Shown piece after piece: positions 26,337-36,559 of a stretch of 64,000 nt of DNA (position 1 is its first letter; every line of letters starts with the position of its first letter). Below the pieces are notes generated by a model that worked only from the letters and a program-made list of their open reading frames with translations, had not been told where the DNA came from and did not search any database. Position numbers and translations under genes: made by a program. The stretch is from the IMG/VR virus record IMGVR_UViG_3300033148_006102, positions 62,001 through 126,000 of that record, one strand, 5' to 3'. This DNA is from a virus.

Positions 26337-26936
26337 ATGGCAAAGATATATGTAGACACCGACGATGGCGGCCGGTCTGTTTACTACGTACGAGAAGACG
26401 ACTTAGTTTTTTGTCTGCGAACAATTGGGAAATTTGCTACGAGAGCGCCAGTAGAGACGATTCCCGCATCGTCGAAAGAAGTGCGATTTGCTGAGGCGCT
26501 CAGTCGTGTACGTAAACACTGGGACGAATTGACCCAGGAACTGCGGCCGGACGTATGTAGGCGCATCCAGGATACCTGGGGCCGCCAACCTGCGTGGTTT
26601 TTTGAGCAGGGAAATTCGCATTACCGGGCCGACATCAATAACGCCAACCAAGCTATTGACAGCATTCTCGCACGTCGGGATAAACAGTCCAGCCACCTCT
26701 TAGCAATTCAAGATACCGGTGCAAGAGCGCTCACCTTGGTCAGTAACTGGGCTAGGTTAACACAAAACGAAAAGAGCTCGCTTGCACGCCTCCATATTTT
26801 GTTGGAGGCCGCGGAAGAAAGATTAGGCAATCCCGTGGAAGGCGAGGATGCTGAGAAGTATATTGGCGAAGCTCTATTTGGGACACGTTTCAGAGATCTA
26901 CGTGAGATCGTAGATGAAGTATATGCGCGCTTGTAA
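26337..26936 (+). CDS. Hypothetical helical protein
   Basis: ATG 26337, without an obvious binding site (GCGGAGACCCTG upstream). 199 residues: a short strand-rich start (KIYVDTDDGGRSVYYVREDDLVF), then long charged helices, including QAIDSILARRDKQSSHLLAIQ and RLHILLEAAEERLGN. No family recognised. Probably heads a small operon with the next two genes, read from the promoter at 26289. Confidence 0.6.
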   Translation: MAKIYVDTDDGGRSVYYVREDDLVFCLRTIGKFATRAPVETIPASSKEVRFAEALSRVRKHWDELTQELRPDVCRRIQDTWGRQPAWFFEQGNSHYRADINNANQAIDSILARRDKQSSHLLAIQDTGARALTLVSNWARLTQNEKSSLARLHILLEAAEERLGNPVEGEDAEKYIGEALFGTRFRDLREIVDEVYARL

Positions 26937-27277
26937 TGGCTATGATGCTATTGCAAGGACGACGTATGCATTACCTCACGTGGGAACAAATTTCTGAGAA
27001 TGAATTCCTGGGAAAATGCCAGGAAGGCACTATTCAAGCGCGTCTGATCCGTCGTCGAAAGGGTTGGATGCTGGAGCTTCGCATACTAACAAATCACTGG
27101 TTGCAGGACCCCAGTGTATCGGCGAAACCCACGGACCTGCAAGACAGAGCGGATCGAATTATCCGCAATGGCGTGGCCCGATGGCTTCGGGTCTCGGAAG
27201 GAGTAGAAAATGCCAGAAGATGCAATTGCAGTAGAAATGCTAAGTACGCCCGCGCAGTTTGCAGCGAGGCCGAGTGA
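26936..27277 (+). CDS. Hypothetical protein
   Basis: ATG 26936 overlaps the previous stop; ATG 26942 is also possible. 113 residues, basic in the middle (ARLIRRRKGWMLELRIL) with a Cys-containing C-terminus (RRCNCSRNAKYARAVC). It overlaps the next gene by 68 bases in another frame, so its last 22 residues may be an artefact, but both frames are well formed. Function unknown. Confidence 0.5.
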   Translation: MAMMLLQGRRMHYLTWEQISENEFLGKCQEGTIQARLIRRRKGWMLELRILTNHWLQDPSVSAKPTDLQDRADRIIRNGVARWLRVSEGVENARRCNCSRNAKYARAVCSEAE

Positions 27278-27827
27278 GAACCCGCATTACAAGTTTGGGT
27301 ACAACCAGCAGAAGGATATTCTCGCGTTACGCCAGAGGATCCTTGACAACATTGAGGAAGATCATGGGTCAGAGCCGCTGGTCTATTTGGACGGTATGCC
27401 GCCGCGGGAGTTCTGTGCAGCGAACTTTCAAATATTCCGCAAAGAGAATGTGGTGGTCACTCGCCCACGCGTCGATCGAAAGCCTAAACTGTTATATGGT
27501 TTCGGCTATCAGGAAACCGGGCGTAGTATTTACGGTCGCTTCGGACTGCCGAACAAAGACGATATCTTGGAGCTTGGCGGCAAGATCCAGGACATCATGG
27601 ATAAAATGGTAGAACCCGATAGTGAGTTGATCAGAAAGCTTGAGCTGAAGAGCGCCGTCGCAGGCACCACGCCTATGCTCGAGAAAGCTGATCCTGCACA
27701 GGTAGTACCAAATACAGGTGGAGTCATCCGAAAAGATTTTAGCGGTACCCAGATCTACCAACGTGTTGTGATTATACAGCGGGATCAAGAAGCGTCGCAC
27801 AATGAATGGTTCGCGGTACTTGTGTAG
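27210..27827 (+). CDS. Hypothetical protein
   Basis: ATG 27210 after GGAAGGAGTAGAAA. 205 residues: a mixed alpha/beta protein with NPHYKFGYNQQKDILALRQRILDNIEEDHG near the N-terminus and LLYGFGYQETGRSIYGRFGLP in the middle. It ends 13 bases before the large structural gene and is probably part of the virion operon. No family recognised. Confidence 0.6.
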   Translation: MPEDAIAVEMLSTPAQFAARPSENPHYKFGYNQQKDILALRQRILDNIEEDHGSEPLVYLDGMPPREFCAANFQIFRKENVVVTRPRVDRKPKLLYGFGYQETGRSIYGRFGLPNKDDILELGGKIQDIMDKMVEPDSELIRKLELKSAVAGTTPMLEKADPAQVVPNTGGVIRKDFSGTQIYQRVVIIQRDQEASHNEWFAVLV

Positions 27828-27839
27828 GGATGATTACCT

Positions 27840-30596
27840 GTGGCCGGTGGTATTACATCTGACCTGTTCGGAGGCTTTGAAGACGTAGATCCAAGGCCGG
27901 ATCCGAACCCAAATCTACTTGATTACGACACACTCTTCAGGGCGGTCGGCAATACGTTCCGTACGTTCCGGGCTGTTGACCGGGACTTGGTGCGGTCGAT
28001 TTGGGAAGGCATTACGCGCGTCTTTGATAACGAGTATCGTCAGCTCGAGCAGATTAATGCGTCGAAGAACATCAACACGGTACCGACGTATATTCGAAAG
28101 GATTGGCTGCAGTACGAACTGGAGTACGATTACCTTGGCACCCCGCATGCACATGTACTCCAACAGGTCGTAACCACCGGTGGCCTACCGACTGATCTCA
28201 ATGGGAAATATTATGTTGATCTCCTGCACTTCTATCAAGAGGACGCATTCCAGCTGTGGATAGATGGTAAGGAAGTACTACCGAACCTCGATCCATTCAG
28301 CCTGACGAATGTGCCAGCGCTTGGTGGAAGTACGCTGACTGGTTCTCGCTTGTGGTTTGATTCAGACTTGTCAATAGGCACTGTGCTTGTCATCCATGGT
28401 CTACGGCAGCAGGAACGGCTGTCATTTACTGGCGACGGAACAACAGCTACATTCTCATTCGGGAATGCAGTTGATATTAACAGCGCCACAGTTTATCTGA
28501 ATGATGTGCAGATCGGCGAAGGCACTGTCCGGTTTGTCGGGTCGAAGGTTATTCTAACTGGCGGTGTATCTGTTGGTGATACTTTCCGCATCACAGATGG
28601 CACCAACTCATATGGCGTGACGGCCACATCGCCGACGCAGACGTTCAATGTTGGGTTCATTCCGAATCGGGAAACGGCGAAGGTATACCTGAACGGTATC
28701 GAGATCCAACATGGCTTTACGCTGGAAAGTTCGCGGATTAGCTTCTTGGTGGCACCGCGAGTCGGCACGACTATTTCTGTTGTTGGAACCGTTATTCGGA
28801 CACATTCGCATGAAGAGATTTCATTCACGCTACCATCGCCAACAGATACGCTAACACTACCGGCAGATGTTGAGCCTTTTACATTGGATGCCGGTGGGGA
28901 CATGGATGGTTTCTTCCCCGTATTGGTATTTGTAGACGGTTTGCTTGTTCCGCCGAGTGCGCTCTCGTTCACAAGTAGTACTATTGTTGTGTTGCCAGGC
29001 GTTGTACCAGCAGGCACGCAGGTTGATATGTGGTGGGCGGTGGACGCCGGCCGTGTAGCGCATGTTCATGATTTGCAGACGATTCAGGTAACTGCACCGG
29101 AAACGACGTTTGTTCATGGTGGTCAATATGACGTCGGTGATCCCATTATGGTGACTGTCGACGGCGTACTTCAAGTGAACAACGATGACTATCGGCTTGT
29201 TGGTTTGCGTGGTCAGACGATCATCTTTACGAGCGCCGTACCAGCTAGTGCTATCGTGCACATCACAGGTCAGCGGTTCCAGCATACGTGGCGCGCAACA
29301 ACAGCGACGTTCCCGAAACGACTTGTGGCGGCCGAATCAATTCAAAACGGAATTGATTATCCGACTATCGTGATGGTGCCGCGCGTAGATGGGGAAGGCG
29401 ATTTCGAGATTCTTGACGGGGTACTTTACACGCCGCTCAAGATTGATGCTCCATGGTTTAAGAATGCCGATATTGACGAGGATACGGTTTACAACAACTT
29501 CGGTTCGTTGTTGGAATATCGTCAAGCTTCTAGTGAAACGTATACGCGCATTGTGCGGGCTTTATTTGCAGCTTACACGGCAGGTAGTCAGGTCTATACG
29601 TTAGAGAACTTCTCGCGATTGATCCTCAACACGCCTTTTGCGCAAGAATCAGGCAAAGTTTTATCTGTTGTAGCAGATAGCACAGGTGATCATGTTGTCA
29701 CTATCCGTGAATTGGATGGGACGGAAACGGCATACCGTGTACCAGCGATTATGACTGTAGATGTGATACCTGGGCAGGCGGTACGCCGATACCAAAGTCT
29801 AGCCGCGGGTGTACAGATCCATGACTCGGTGACGTCGCCAGATTGGTACGACGTTTTCCCCTTTTTGATCTACATTGGCGATCAGTTCAGTTCGACATTC
29901 GAAGCAGGGCGCGTACTCGATCGCGGTGTACCAGCGACTTATAAAGGGGATGGTTCGTACGTATCGGCCACGCACCGAATTTCAGATCCTTTGCTTGATG
30001 CGGACAAGTTGGAGGGTTTGCGCAAGGGTGACCGAATTGAGTACACCATTGGTGCAACCACGTATGTTGATTACATCGATCAGATTGATGAGATATCGAA
30101 GGAAATTCTGCTCGGTACGGATCCCACCACAGTAGTTGCAGTTGTTCCGCCAGGTAATGCGACGGTTGATTCCTATACTATTTCGTTCCGTCGTTTTCCA
30201 CGCTACGACGAAAACTTCTTTATGGATCAACCGGAGAAGCCGTACATCGACTATATAAATCAGCAGATGTATGAGCTGCTCAAGCAGTTTGTATTCCTTG
30301 TTGAGGTCACGGCCGAGTTGGTGACAGATCCAGAAGCAATGGAAACTTTGCGGCTACTGCTGAATACGGGCAAGCGAGCTGTCACGACATACGTGTTTTT
30401 CAGTTTCTTGGGCGGTGATGCGTTGTCTTCGCTCGATGGGCGTGACGGTATGCACGAAAATGTGTCTTTGAACATGCAGGATGACGTTACATTTACGACG
30501 ACGCCGGCATATCTGATTTTTGGTCAGACCACGCTTAGTACGGGCGGAGCACACCCGACGACAGGTGGTTACGTGGCGCCTAGCCCAGTACCGTAG
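27840..30596 (+). CDS. Large tail structural protein with tandem beta domains
   Basis: 918 residues, GTG start at 27840 after TAGGGATGATTACCT. An N-terminal helical region (LFRAVGNTFRTFRAVDRDLVRSIWEGIT) is followed by about four repeats of a 60-80-residue beta module with the pattern (V/A)xVYLN(D/G)xx(I/L)... (for example INSATVYLNDVQIGEG, ETAKVYLNGIEIQHG, FPVLVFVDGLLVPPS, PIMVTVDGVLQVNN). A second mixed part and a Thr/Gly-rich end follow. Such repeats form the shafts of fibres or baseplate-attached proteins. It heads the fibre cluster. Confidence 0.65.
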   Translation: MAGGITSDLFGGFEDVDPRPDPNPNLLDYDTLFRAVGNTFRTFRAVDRDLVRSIWEGITRVFDNEYRQLEQINASKNINTVPTYIRKDWLQYELEYDYLGTPHAHVLQQVVTTGGLPTDLNGKYYVDLLHFYQEDAFQLWIDGKEVLPNLDPFSLTNVPALGGSTLTGSRLWFDSDLSIGTVLVIHGLRQQERLSFTGDGTTATFSFGNAVDINSATVYLNDVQIGEGTVRFVGSKVILTGGVSVGDTFRITDGTNSYGVTATSPTQTFNVGFIPNRETAKVYLNGIEIQHGFTLESSRISFLVAPRVGTTISVVGTVIRTHSHEEISFTLPSPTDTLTLPADVEPFTLDAGGDMDGFFPVLVFVDGLLVPPSALSFTSSTIVVLPGVVPAGTQVDMWWAVDAGRVAHVHDLQTIQVTAPETTFVHGGQYDVGDPIMVTVDGVLQVNNDDYRLVGLRGQTIIFTSAVPASAIVHITGQRFQHTWRATTATFPKRLVAAESIQNGIDYPTIVMVPRVDGEGDFEILDGVLYTPLKIDAPWFKNADIDEDTVYNNFGSLLEYRQASSETYTRIVRALFAAYTAGSQVYTLENFSRLILNTPFAQESGKVLSVVADSTGDHVVTIRELDGTETAYRVPAIMTVDVIPGQAVRRYQSLAAGVQIHDSVTSPDWYDVFPFLIYIGDQFSSTFEAGRVLDRGVPATYKGDGSYVSATHRISDPLLDADKLEGLRKGDRIEYTIGATTYVDYIDQIDEISKEILLGTDPTTVVAVVPPGNATVDSYTISFRRFPRYDENFFMDQPEKPYIDYINQQMYELLKQFVFLVEVTAELVTDPEAMETLRLLLNTGKRAVTTYVFFSFLGGDALSSLDGRDGMHENVSLNMQDDVTFTTTPAYLIFGQTTLSTGGAHPTTGGYVAPSPVP

Positions 30597-30625
30597 GCGC
30601 TTATCCTGTTAGCAGGAAGACAATT

Positions 30626-32005
30626 ATGGACAAGGTTCGCTTTCAAGATAACGAAGTCGCCGAAAAAGACGACATGAACGCCATTACGGACCTGACTCAG
30701 GATTACCTGAAAGAGTTCGTACAGGCTTTTGGTAACGACGCATTGTCGTTCCTGTTCAACAATTCACCGCCGTCTATTGCAAGCGAAGTTGGCCAGACGC
30801 TTACGTATGACATTCCGACGCAGCGTTATTGTGCGAGCGGTTTGATTGAACTGATTCCTGATGATGGTGGCGGCGTACATCAGGAGAGCGTTGTCAATTC
30901 AAGTCCGACGGTGACGATGTGGCACTGGATCTTCTTTACCATTATCGAAACCGAGCTTACTGGTACACGTACGATTGTAAATCCGGCGACGGGCGTAGGT
31001 GCGGCGACGCCAGGAACAGTCGTACAAACACAGTTAAGCTACCAAGTTGAGTCGGTGGAAACGGCTGTCGGTGCAGGCATGCCGTCGTTACCTGCATGGG
31101 GTGGTGCTGGTACACGCGTCGGAGAGGTGTGTTACGGTTACTGGGTAATGGATCCTACGGGTGGCGCCAGTTCATGGCAGCAGCTTGTAGCGAATGTACT
31201 AGTGTTACCAGGTTCCGTGGCTATTGGTGATCACGCAGCAGCGCATGTAGTTAGTGGAGGCTCGAACGAAATTCCTTTGCCAACGGGTACGGCGCGCGGC
31301 TTGATGGATATCAACTCTGGCAGTTACTTGGCCAAGATGTTGACGCATGTGAAGCCCGGAACGAATGAACCATTCAGCACTGTGATGGGTGGCGCGAACA
31401 ACTATCCGGCCAGTCCATATCATGCGGTGTCTTCGCCGGGGCGATACGCCGAGTTAGCTCTGACAGTTGGTTCAGGACTCTCGAAGGCTGGCGGTGTATT
31501 GAATCACGATTGGGGTACGCCCGGCGTTGATGCAAACAAGCCAGCCCGTGCTATTGATGTTGTTGCAGCAGCAGTCCCGAAATTTGCCAGCGGATATATC
31601 AACGTGTCTTCTGCAGGATCCTACAACGACATCAATCTTGTTCACAACTGGGGTAACAATCCGGCCACAGGTCAGCCTTACGTGCCACGCATGATTTATG
31701 TGCATGGCGTCGTAGAGGCACCGGGCGGCGTTTTGCGCTATGGCTGGGGTGTGGCAAGCAGTAATGATGTTGGTAATCACGCAACAGAGTGGGCTAATTT
31801 GGTGGCAAGCCAAGTATGCCTGGGTGGTTCAAAGGCAAACACGTCGTCTACAGAAGGTGTGCCGCTGACCGGTAAGCTGGTTCACAACATGTTAAATGGA
31901 TCGGTTTCTTACGAAGGTAAACTGCAGGGCCGTTATTCCAACTACGTGACTTTACGGATAGGCTCGAATCGAGACTTCCCGTTGATTTGGTGGATGATTG
32001 CATAA
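30626..32005 (+). CDS. Fibre-like virion protein
   Basis: 459 residues from ATG 30626, with AGCAGGAAGACAATT upstream. The start (MDKVRFQDNEVAEKDDMNAITDL) resembles N-termini of proteins attached to the virion; the middle contains HAAAHVVSGGSNEIPLPTGTARGLM, related to the HxxEH..GGVDEI motif of the 842-residue protein at 6293. The C-terminal part is Gly/Asn-rich with repeats of WGNN and GVxxSNDVG. Start and stop of the next gene overlap. Likely a fibre or tip protein. Confidence 0.6.
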   Translation: MDKVRFQDNEVAEKDDMNAITDLTQDYLKEFVQAFGNDALSFLFNNSPPSIASEVGQTLTYDIPTQRYCASGLIELIPDDGGGVHQESVVNSSPTVTMWHWIFFTIIETELTGTRTIVNPATGVGAATPGTVVQTQLSYQVESVETAVGAGMPSLPAWGGAGTRVGEVCYGYWVMDPTGGASSWQQLVANVLVLPGSVAIGDHAAAHVVSGGSNEIPLPTGTARGLMDINSGSYLAKMLTHVKPGTNEPFSTVMGGANNYPASPYHAVSSPGRYAELALTVGSGLSKAGGVLNHDWGTPGVDANKPARAIDVVAAAVPKFASGYINVSSAGSYNDINLVHNWGNNPATGQPYVPRMIYVHGVVEAPGGVLRYGWGVASSNDVGNHATEWANLVASQVCLGGSKANTSSTEGVPLTGKLVHNMLNGSVSYEGKLQGRYSNYVTLRIGSNRDFPLIWWMIA

Positions 32006-32559
32006 TGAAGATACGAGAACCTATGTCCATTGCGGTTCGCGGGCGCATGTCCATGCAGTTGGGTCATTCACCAGATGATTCGATCGAAGCGTTCGTGCCG
32101 CAAGAACCGCAGGTGTTTCATTCCAACTTGTTTTTGACAGAGGGATACAACCTTCTAGCCGAGATTGTTGGTGGAAACTTCGTTGACGCCCAGGTCGCAT
32201 ACATCGACATAGGTAACTGGGGCGATTACCGAAACGGAATCGATGTGGGTGCGCGTGTAGCGGAAGATCTCACGGACACCGGTGTACGGAATTCGATCTT
32301 TCGAAAGGCCGTGTTGGACTTTAGCTATACGGCAAACTTAGCCGTGTTTCGTACGATCTTGCGGCCGTATGAAGGAAACACAGCTGGAGAGACTCCACCG
32401 TACATTAATGAATTCGCGCTGCTGTCTGCAGATCTGCGCGCTTTCAGTCATATTGTGCTACCGGAATCTGCAGGACTTGGTACGCCGGCTGTTCAAAAAA
32501 CAAAGACGGCCGGATTGCATGCTTTGTTGGTATACGAACTGGAATTCTTGCCGGCCTAA
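32005..32559 (+). CDS. Hypothetical virion protein
   Basis: ATG 32005 overlaps the previous stop (TAATG). 184 residues, mixed alpha/beta, with HSNLFLTEGYNLLAEIVGGNFVDAQVAYIDIGNWG and a C-terminal beta segment. Its position among fibre genes suggests that it is a connector or assembly protein. No family recognised. Confidence 0.55.
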   Translation: MKIREPMSIAVRGRMSMQLGHSPDDSIEAFVPQEPQVFHSNLFLTEGYNLLAEIVGGNFVDAQVAYIDIGNWGDYRNGIDVGARVAEDLTDTGVRNSIFRKAVLDFSYTANLAVFRTILRPYEGNTAGETPPYINEFALLSADLRAFSHIVLPESAGLGTPAVQKTKTAGLHALLVYELEFLPA

Positions 32560-32571
32560 TAGGTAACGACC

Positions 32572-34953
32572 ATGACACAGAGACGCGTCTTTTCATACCA
32601 CGATCTGGAAACATCCCGCCAGCATAACCGGCGTTTTGCGAAAGTTATCCAGAGCGGTGTTTATTCCGGTTTCATTCCATCCATGGCGGCCGGCAGCACC
32701 AGCAAGATTGATTTGAGCCCAGGCACCTTTGATGCTTCGCGCGCTTTGACAAAAGAAGGTGTGCTCATCATCGAAGATGCGACGATCTATGACGCTGTCG
32801 AAGTATCACAGCCGGACGCAGTGAATCCGCGGTGGGATTTATTGGTCATTGAATATCAGTACACGACTAATGCAGCTTTGGCCGCTACCTACACACTGAT
32901 ATCTGGCACACCAAGCGCGACACCAACACAGCCCACCGCGAATGATTATCAAGTACCGCTTGCGTATGTTTACGTGCGAGCAGATACATCCGGCTCTTCA
33001 CCGCGAGTACCAAACATACTTGACGACGATTTGTATCCTGTGCAGCGCGCAAATTTGGTAAACGGTAGCGCAGAGGTCGGTGATCTTAAACCGGTAATTG
33101 CGCCAGATACGCAGCACGTGTACATCAACTCTGGCTCGTTCCACAATGCCGATGGCACAGCCGTGCTGACTTTTGAAGGCGGTTACTCGCCAGACATTGA
33201 TATTAGTTCCACGTCGGTATGGTACTACGTATACGGCATAACAGATAACCTAACGATTGTTGAGATTGAGAAGGTTAGTAGCCTAGCAGATGTGTCGGCA
33301 TTTTCCAGCACCGTCATGCCTTTGGTCATCGCTCGTACTGTGGCTGCTACTGGACCAACTACTAATGACGCACAGATAGCAGAGTTAATTGACCTGCGTA
33401 CGATTTTCTATCGGGCGCCAGCGCTGAATCTGGAAAACGATAAGTGGACCGATCACTTCCAGAATTCGATGTTTCTCAATATGGTACCCGAATACTTCGA
33501 AGATGATTCGGGGTTGTTGAATCTTGGTGTGTATGATTCAGGATCAACTACATATAATACAACGGATGTGGCCGGTGGGGCGTCAACACCAGACTTTACG
33601 CTATCCATTGATGCGGTTACAACTGAGTTGGTGATTACATACAATGGTTCGGGGTTATCGCAGGAAGCGTATATCATTCTTGATGATTTGTTGACGAACC
33701 CGAGCGCAGGCTTTACGCAACCTACGCATTTGCAAGTAATCGGCGAATCCAATTTAACGAAGAATTTGCGGTATTCATATGCGACGGCGAGCCCGACATC
33801 GCCTGCTTCCTTTATTACGATAAGCCAGAAGGTAGAGCCGCCAGAGGAAGCGCTGCCCATACTGTTTGCGTCACCGGGACCAAGTAATCTTTACTTGCGA
33901 CTTGAGCTACAAGCAGGCGAGTTTAGCGCGGCCGGCGAGACGCGTAGAATTGGGGCCATCGTAAGCTTCTTTAACATCGATCCAGCTACTGGTGCGCAGA
34001 CATCATACGTACAGGATGCTATCGAAAATGCGATCTATGCACCGCAGAATCTGATCGCGAATCCGTTCATACTGTGGTCGCAAAATAATCCGAATACTGC
34101 AGGTACACAGGTTCCGCACGATTATCTCAACGATCTGGTATTAACTATCGAAGACGCCGGCGACATGGGACCAGATGGTTGGTATCTGCTGAATGATATT
34201 CCAGGAAGCGATATCGTTACCTTGAAGCGTCCGAAGATAACTGCTGTTCCGTACGAAGGTCGTGCGATTATGCAGATCACGGCTACGGACGCGGTTACTT
34301 TCACGTTGGAACATCGGATACCTTTTACCGCGAATTTGGTCGGAGCAGGACTGACCTTCAGCTGCGATGTGCTATCACCTGTGGCTTCTGTTGAGTTACA
34401 GTTGTTCAGATACGGGTTGGACGCAAGTCAAAACTTAGTAGCTACTGACTTTGGAGTGAGCGCTGTTCATGTGGGCAGTGAGGCGCGGATATTTGTGACA
34501 ACATCAGATACCGCCATTACGCCAGTAACAATTGAAGACCTGTATATTGGCGCTCGGTTTTTTATTACCATGCCGGCAGGGGCCACAGTAACTCTCTCAC
34601 GGCCGATGTTGGCAATCGGCGAATTTGACTCTGGTCTACCATTTGTGCCACCGGAAGACGTGGTTTCGAAAGCGCTTGGTTACTACGAACGTGTTCGTAT
34701 GGTGTATTCGGGTTATGCGGATCAGTCAACCCTTATCACCGTGTCGGCACCGATTCAGCGTAAGTGGACCGAGATGGGCTCATTGGTTGTACAAGAAGCA
34801 GCAAATGGACCGATAACAACCTTGTCAAATCTCGGTGCGCTGACACTGGCGTCATCGTATAAGCATATTCAGGCACAGGCCCGAACAAGTACAATCGGAC
34901 CATGGGCTATGGATGGAGACTTTGAAGTAATCTTGCAACCGGAGATTGTCTAA
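32572..34953 (+). CDS. Large fibre or baseplate-linked protein
   Basis: 793 residues from ATG 32572 after TAATAGGTAACGACC. The N-terminal part starts MTQRRVFSYHDLETSRQHNRRFAKVIQSGVYSG, and then resembles T4-like and Mu-like fibre anchors with INLSPG-like turns and IPLAYVYV strands. The centre and C-terminus are beta-rich and Thr/Asn/Ala-rich, with a typical modules-of-strands look (NLIANPFILWSQNN). Probably a long fibre or baseplate protein. Confidence 0.6.
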   Translation: MTQRRVFSYHDLETSRQHNRRFAKVIQSGVYSGFIPSMAAGSTSKIDLSPGTFDASRALTKEGVLIIEDATIYDAVEVSQPDAVNPRWDLLVIEYQYTTNAALAATYTLISGTPSATPTQPTANDYQVPLAYVYVRADTSGSSPRVPNILDDDLYPVQRANLVNGSAEVGDLKPVIAPDTQHVYINSGSFHNADGTAVLTFEGGYSPDIDISSTSVWYYVYGITDNLTIVEIEKVSSLADVSAFSSTVMPLVIARTVAATGPTTNDAQIAELIDLRTIFYRAPALNLENDKWTDHFQNSMFLNMVPEYFEDDSGLLNLGVYDSGSTTYNTTDVAGGASTPDFTLSIDAVTTELVITYNGSGLSQEAYIILDDLLTNPSAGFTQPTHLQVIGESNLTKNLRYSYATASPTSPASFITISQKVEPPEEALPILFASPGPSNLYLRLELQAGEFSAAGETRRIGAIVSFFNIDPATGAQTSYVQDAIENAIYAPQNLIANPFILWSQNNPNTAGTQVPHDYLNDLVLTIEDAGDMGPDGWYLLNDIPGSDIVTLKRPKITAVPYEGRAIMQITATDAVTFTLEHRIPFTANLVGAGLTFSCDVLSPVASVELQLFRYGLDASQNLVATDFGVSAVHVGSEARIFVTTSDTAITPVTIEDLYIGARFFITMPAGATVTLSRPMLAIGEFDSGLPFVPPEDVVSKALGYYERVRMVYSGYADQSTLITVSAPIQRKWTEMGSLVVQEAANGPITTLSNLGALTLASSYKHIQAQARTSTIGPWAMDGDFEVILQPEIV

Positions 34954-35540
34954 TGATCGTCAGGCAGAACCCTAACGCAGATCCGACTCGGCGTTCCTTC
35001 GAACGGCTGAACACTGCCGGCGACGCGCATCGTTTCGCCGCGGCTACGACAGGCTATCAAACGGTCATGCGGGCGAACGATATTGGTTATGGCCCGGTGG
35101 TGGATTTGGGTGGCGGATCGTACGAATTCACGTTGCCGTTTTCGTATCTGGTGGCAACTAACCAGCTCGAGGTTTACATCATTTCAGCAGGTACAGCGAA
35201 CAAGCTTATCAATACGTCAGTACTTGCAGCCGCAGATACCGCGAATTATATCGCGACGGCAGACAAGACCACAATTGAAGCCGGGCCGTATTTCGAAGAG
35301 AGTACCGGAGAAATGGTGATTGTGCACAATATTATACTGGATGATCTCATCTGGTTCTTAATCCCTCATACGAGTGTACCTGGAATCAGCCAAAACCGTG
35401 TTACGGTTGCGCCACAATCGGATCGTACTGCTCTGAAGTTCTTGGGGAGCGGCGATGGTTGGGAGTATGTGACGCCCGATGGTCAGCCAGGCCGGGTTTA
35501 TGTCACGAACAATCACCAACTCGTGGCCGAGAAACTCTAA
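34953..35540 (+). CDS. Small fibre-associated protein
   Basis: ATG 34953 overlaps the previous stop. 195 residues; Gly/Ala/Thr-rich with short strands (EFTLPFSYLVATNQLEVYII) and a polar C-terminal strand pair (GDGWEYVTPDG). It may form the end of a fibre or a connector with the neighbouring genes. The intergenic palindrome, copy 3, follows. Confidence 0.55.
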   Translation: MIVRQNPNADPTRRSFERLNTAGDAHRFAAATTGYQTVMRANDIGYGPVVDLGGGSYEFTLPFSYLVATNQLEVYIISAGTANKLINTSVLAAADTANYIATADKTTIEAGPYFEESTGEMVIVHNIILDDLIWFLIPHTSVPGISQNRVTVAPQSDRTALKFLGSGDGWEYVTPDGQPGRVYVTNNHQLVAEKL

Positions 35541-35543
35541 ACG

Positions 35544-35564
35544 TGGGATTATAGCAAAGTCCAA
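35544..35564. repeat. Intergenic palindrome, copy 3 (imperfect)
   Basis: TGGGATTATAGCAAAGTCCA matches the consensus but its arms pair poorly. It lies six bases before the start of the fibre gene at 35570. Confidence 0.45.
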
Positions 35565-35569
35565 GATTC

Positions 35570-36559
35570 ATGCTGACAGCTGGAACATATGATGCGGTAA
35601 ACCTTTGTGTTAATGGAGGTTTTGACGAAGTAACACCTTCTGGGCTTGTACCAGCAGGCTGGGGAATTGAGGGTGCTGCACCAAATCCTGCGACGTATCC
35701 GTTGTGTTGTGATGAAGATGCGGAAGCATGCGTACCAGCCGTGCCTGTTTCGGAAGCGGAGATAACAAACTTTTTTGCTCGCCTAAGTGAGCCGGTTGAC
35801 TATCCAGGTTATAGGCATAAGTTAAACGTGGTTGTGCGGTCTGAAGATCCGACGAAAGGTGTGACGCTCTCGCATTGGGCAAATATGCGAAAGCAAAATA
35901 CTCGAGCATGGTCACGCCATTGGAAAACTACAGGGTACGTGGATCGCTATCCGTTTACGGTTGAGTTCAGCTTACGTGTGCTTCAAGGCGCAGGTACGAT
36001 CGAATTTCAATCGTTTGATATTACGGGTGGAGCAGTAACCGAACGTACAATCAACGCAGAAGTAAGCGAATGGGCTCGCTACAATGTACAGTTTACCTGG
36101 GATGGGTCATCTGCCATACCAGAGTCGGCTTTCTTACTGAAAGCTGTGCGAACCAGTGAAACATCGCAGTTTGAGTTTGAGATAACTGCGTTTCAGTGGA
36201 TTGCTGGGTATCACGATGACGCACGCTTTACAGGCGATCCTAGCTATCAAGTAACACCGCGGAACACGATCATTATGGTGATGGGTCCTGTGTGTCCGAT
36301 AGGTACGCGACCGCTGCGTGAAGTATATCCGGATGCTGAACAGCGATTTCCGCTTGGAGCATTAAACGGTACGTTGGCGACAGGAGGATCGGAATCACAC
36401 ACGCATGAGACTGGTGAACCGGTAAGTGGTTCAAATCGTCGCTTTACACGCGATGGTGGCGAAGAAGCGATGTCGCGAAATCCCCCACATAAACATGGAA
36501 CGAGTGAGGCACCTAACCGGCCGTATTCGTATGCGTTCAATTACTGTATTAAGCTATGA
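35570..36559 (+). CDS. Tail fibre / receptor-binding protein, paralogue 1
   Basis: 329 residues from ATG 35570. It starts with NLCVNGGFDEV, an N-x-x-x-NGG-F block seen in carbohydrate-binding modules, then a beta-rich centre. The C-terminus has IIMVMGPVCPIGTRPL and a His motif (SESHTHETGEP...PPHKHGTSE) like the metal-binding HxH of collar/tip proteins (T4 gp12-like), and ends YAFNYCIKL. Two paralogues follow in order (36556, 38895). Its start overlaps no gene; the next start overlaps its stop. Confidence 0.65.
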   Translation: MLTAGTYDAVNLCVNGGFDEVTPSGLVPAGWGIEGAAPNPATYPLCCDEDAEACVPAVPVSEAEITNFFARLSEPVDYPGYRHKLNVVVRSEDPTKGVTLSHWANMRKQNTRAWSRHWKTTGYVDRYPFTVEFSLRVLQGAGTIEFQSFDITGGAVTERTINAEVSEWARYNVQFTWDGSSAIPESAFLLKAVRTSETSQFEFEITAFQWIAGYHDDARFTGDPSYQVTPRNTIIMVMGPVCPIGTRPLREVYPDAEQRFPLGALNGTLATGGSESHTHETGEPVSGSNRRFTRDGGEEAMSRNPPHKHGTSEAPNRPYSYAFNYCIKL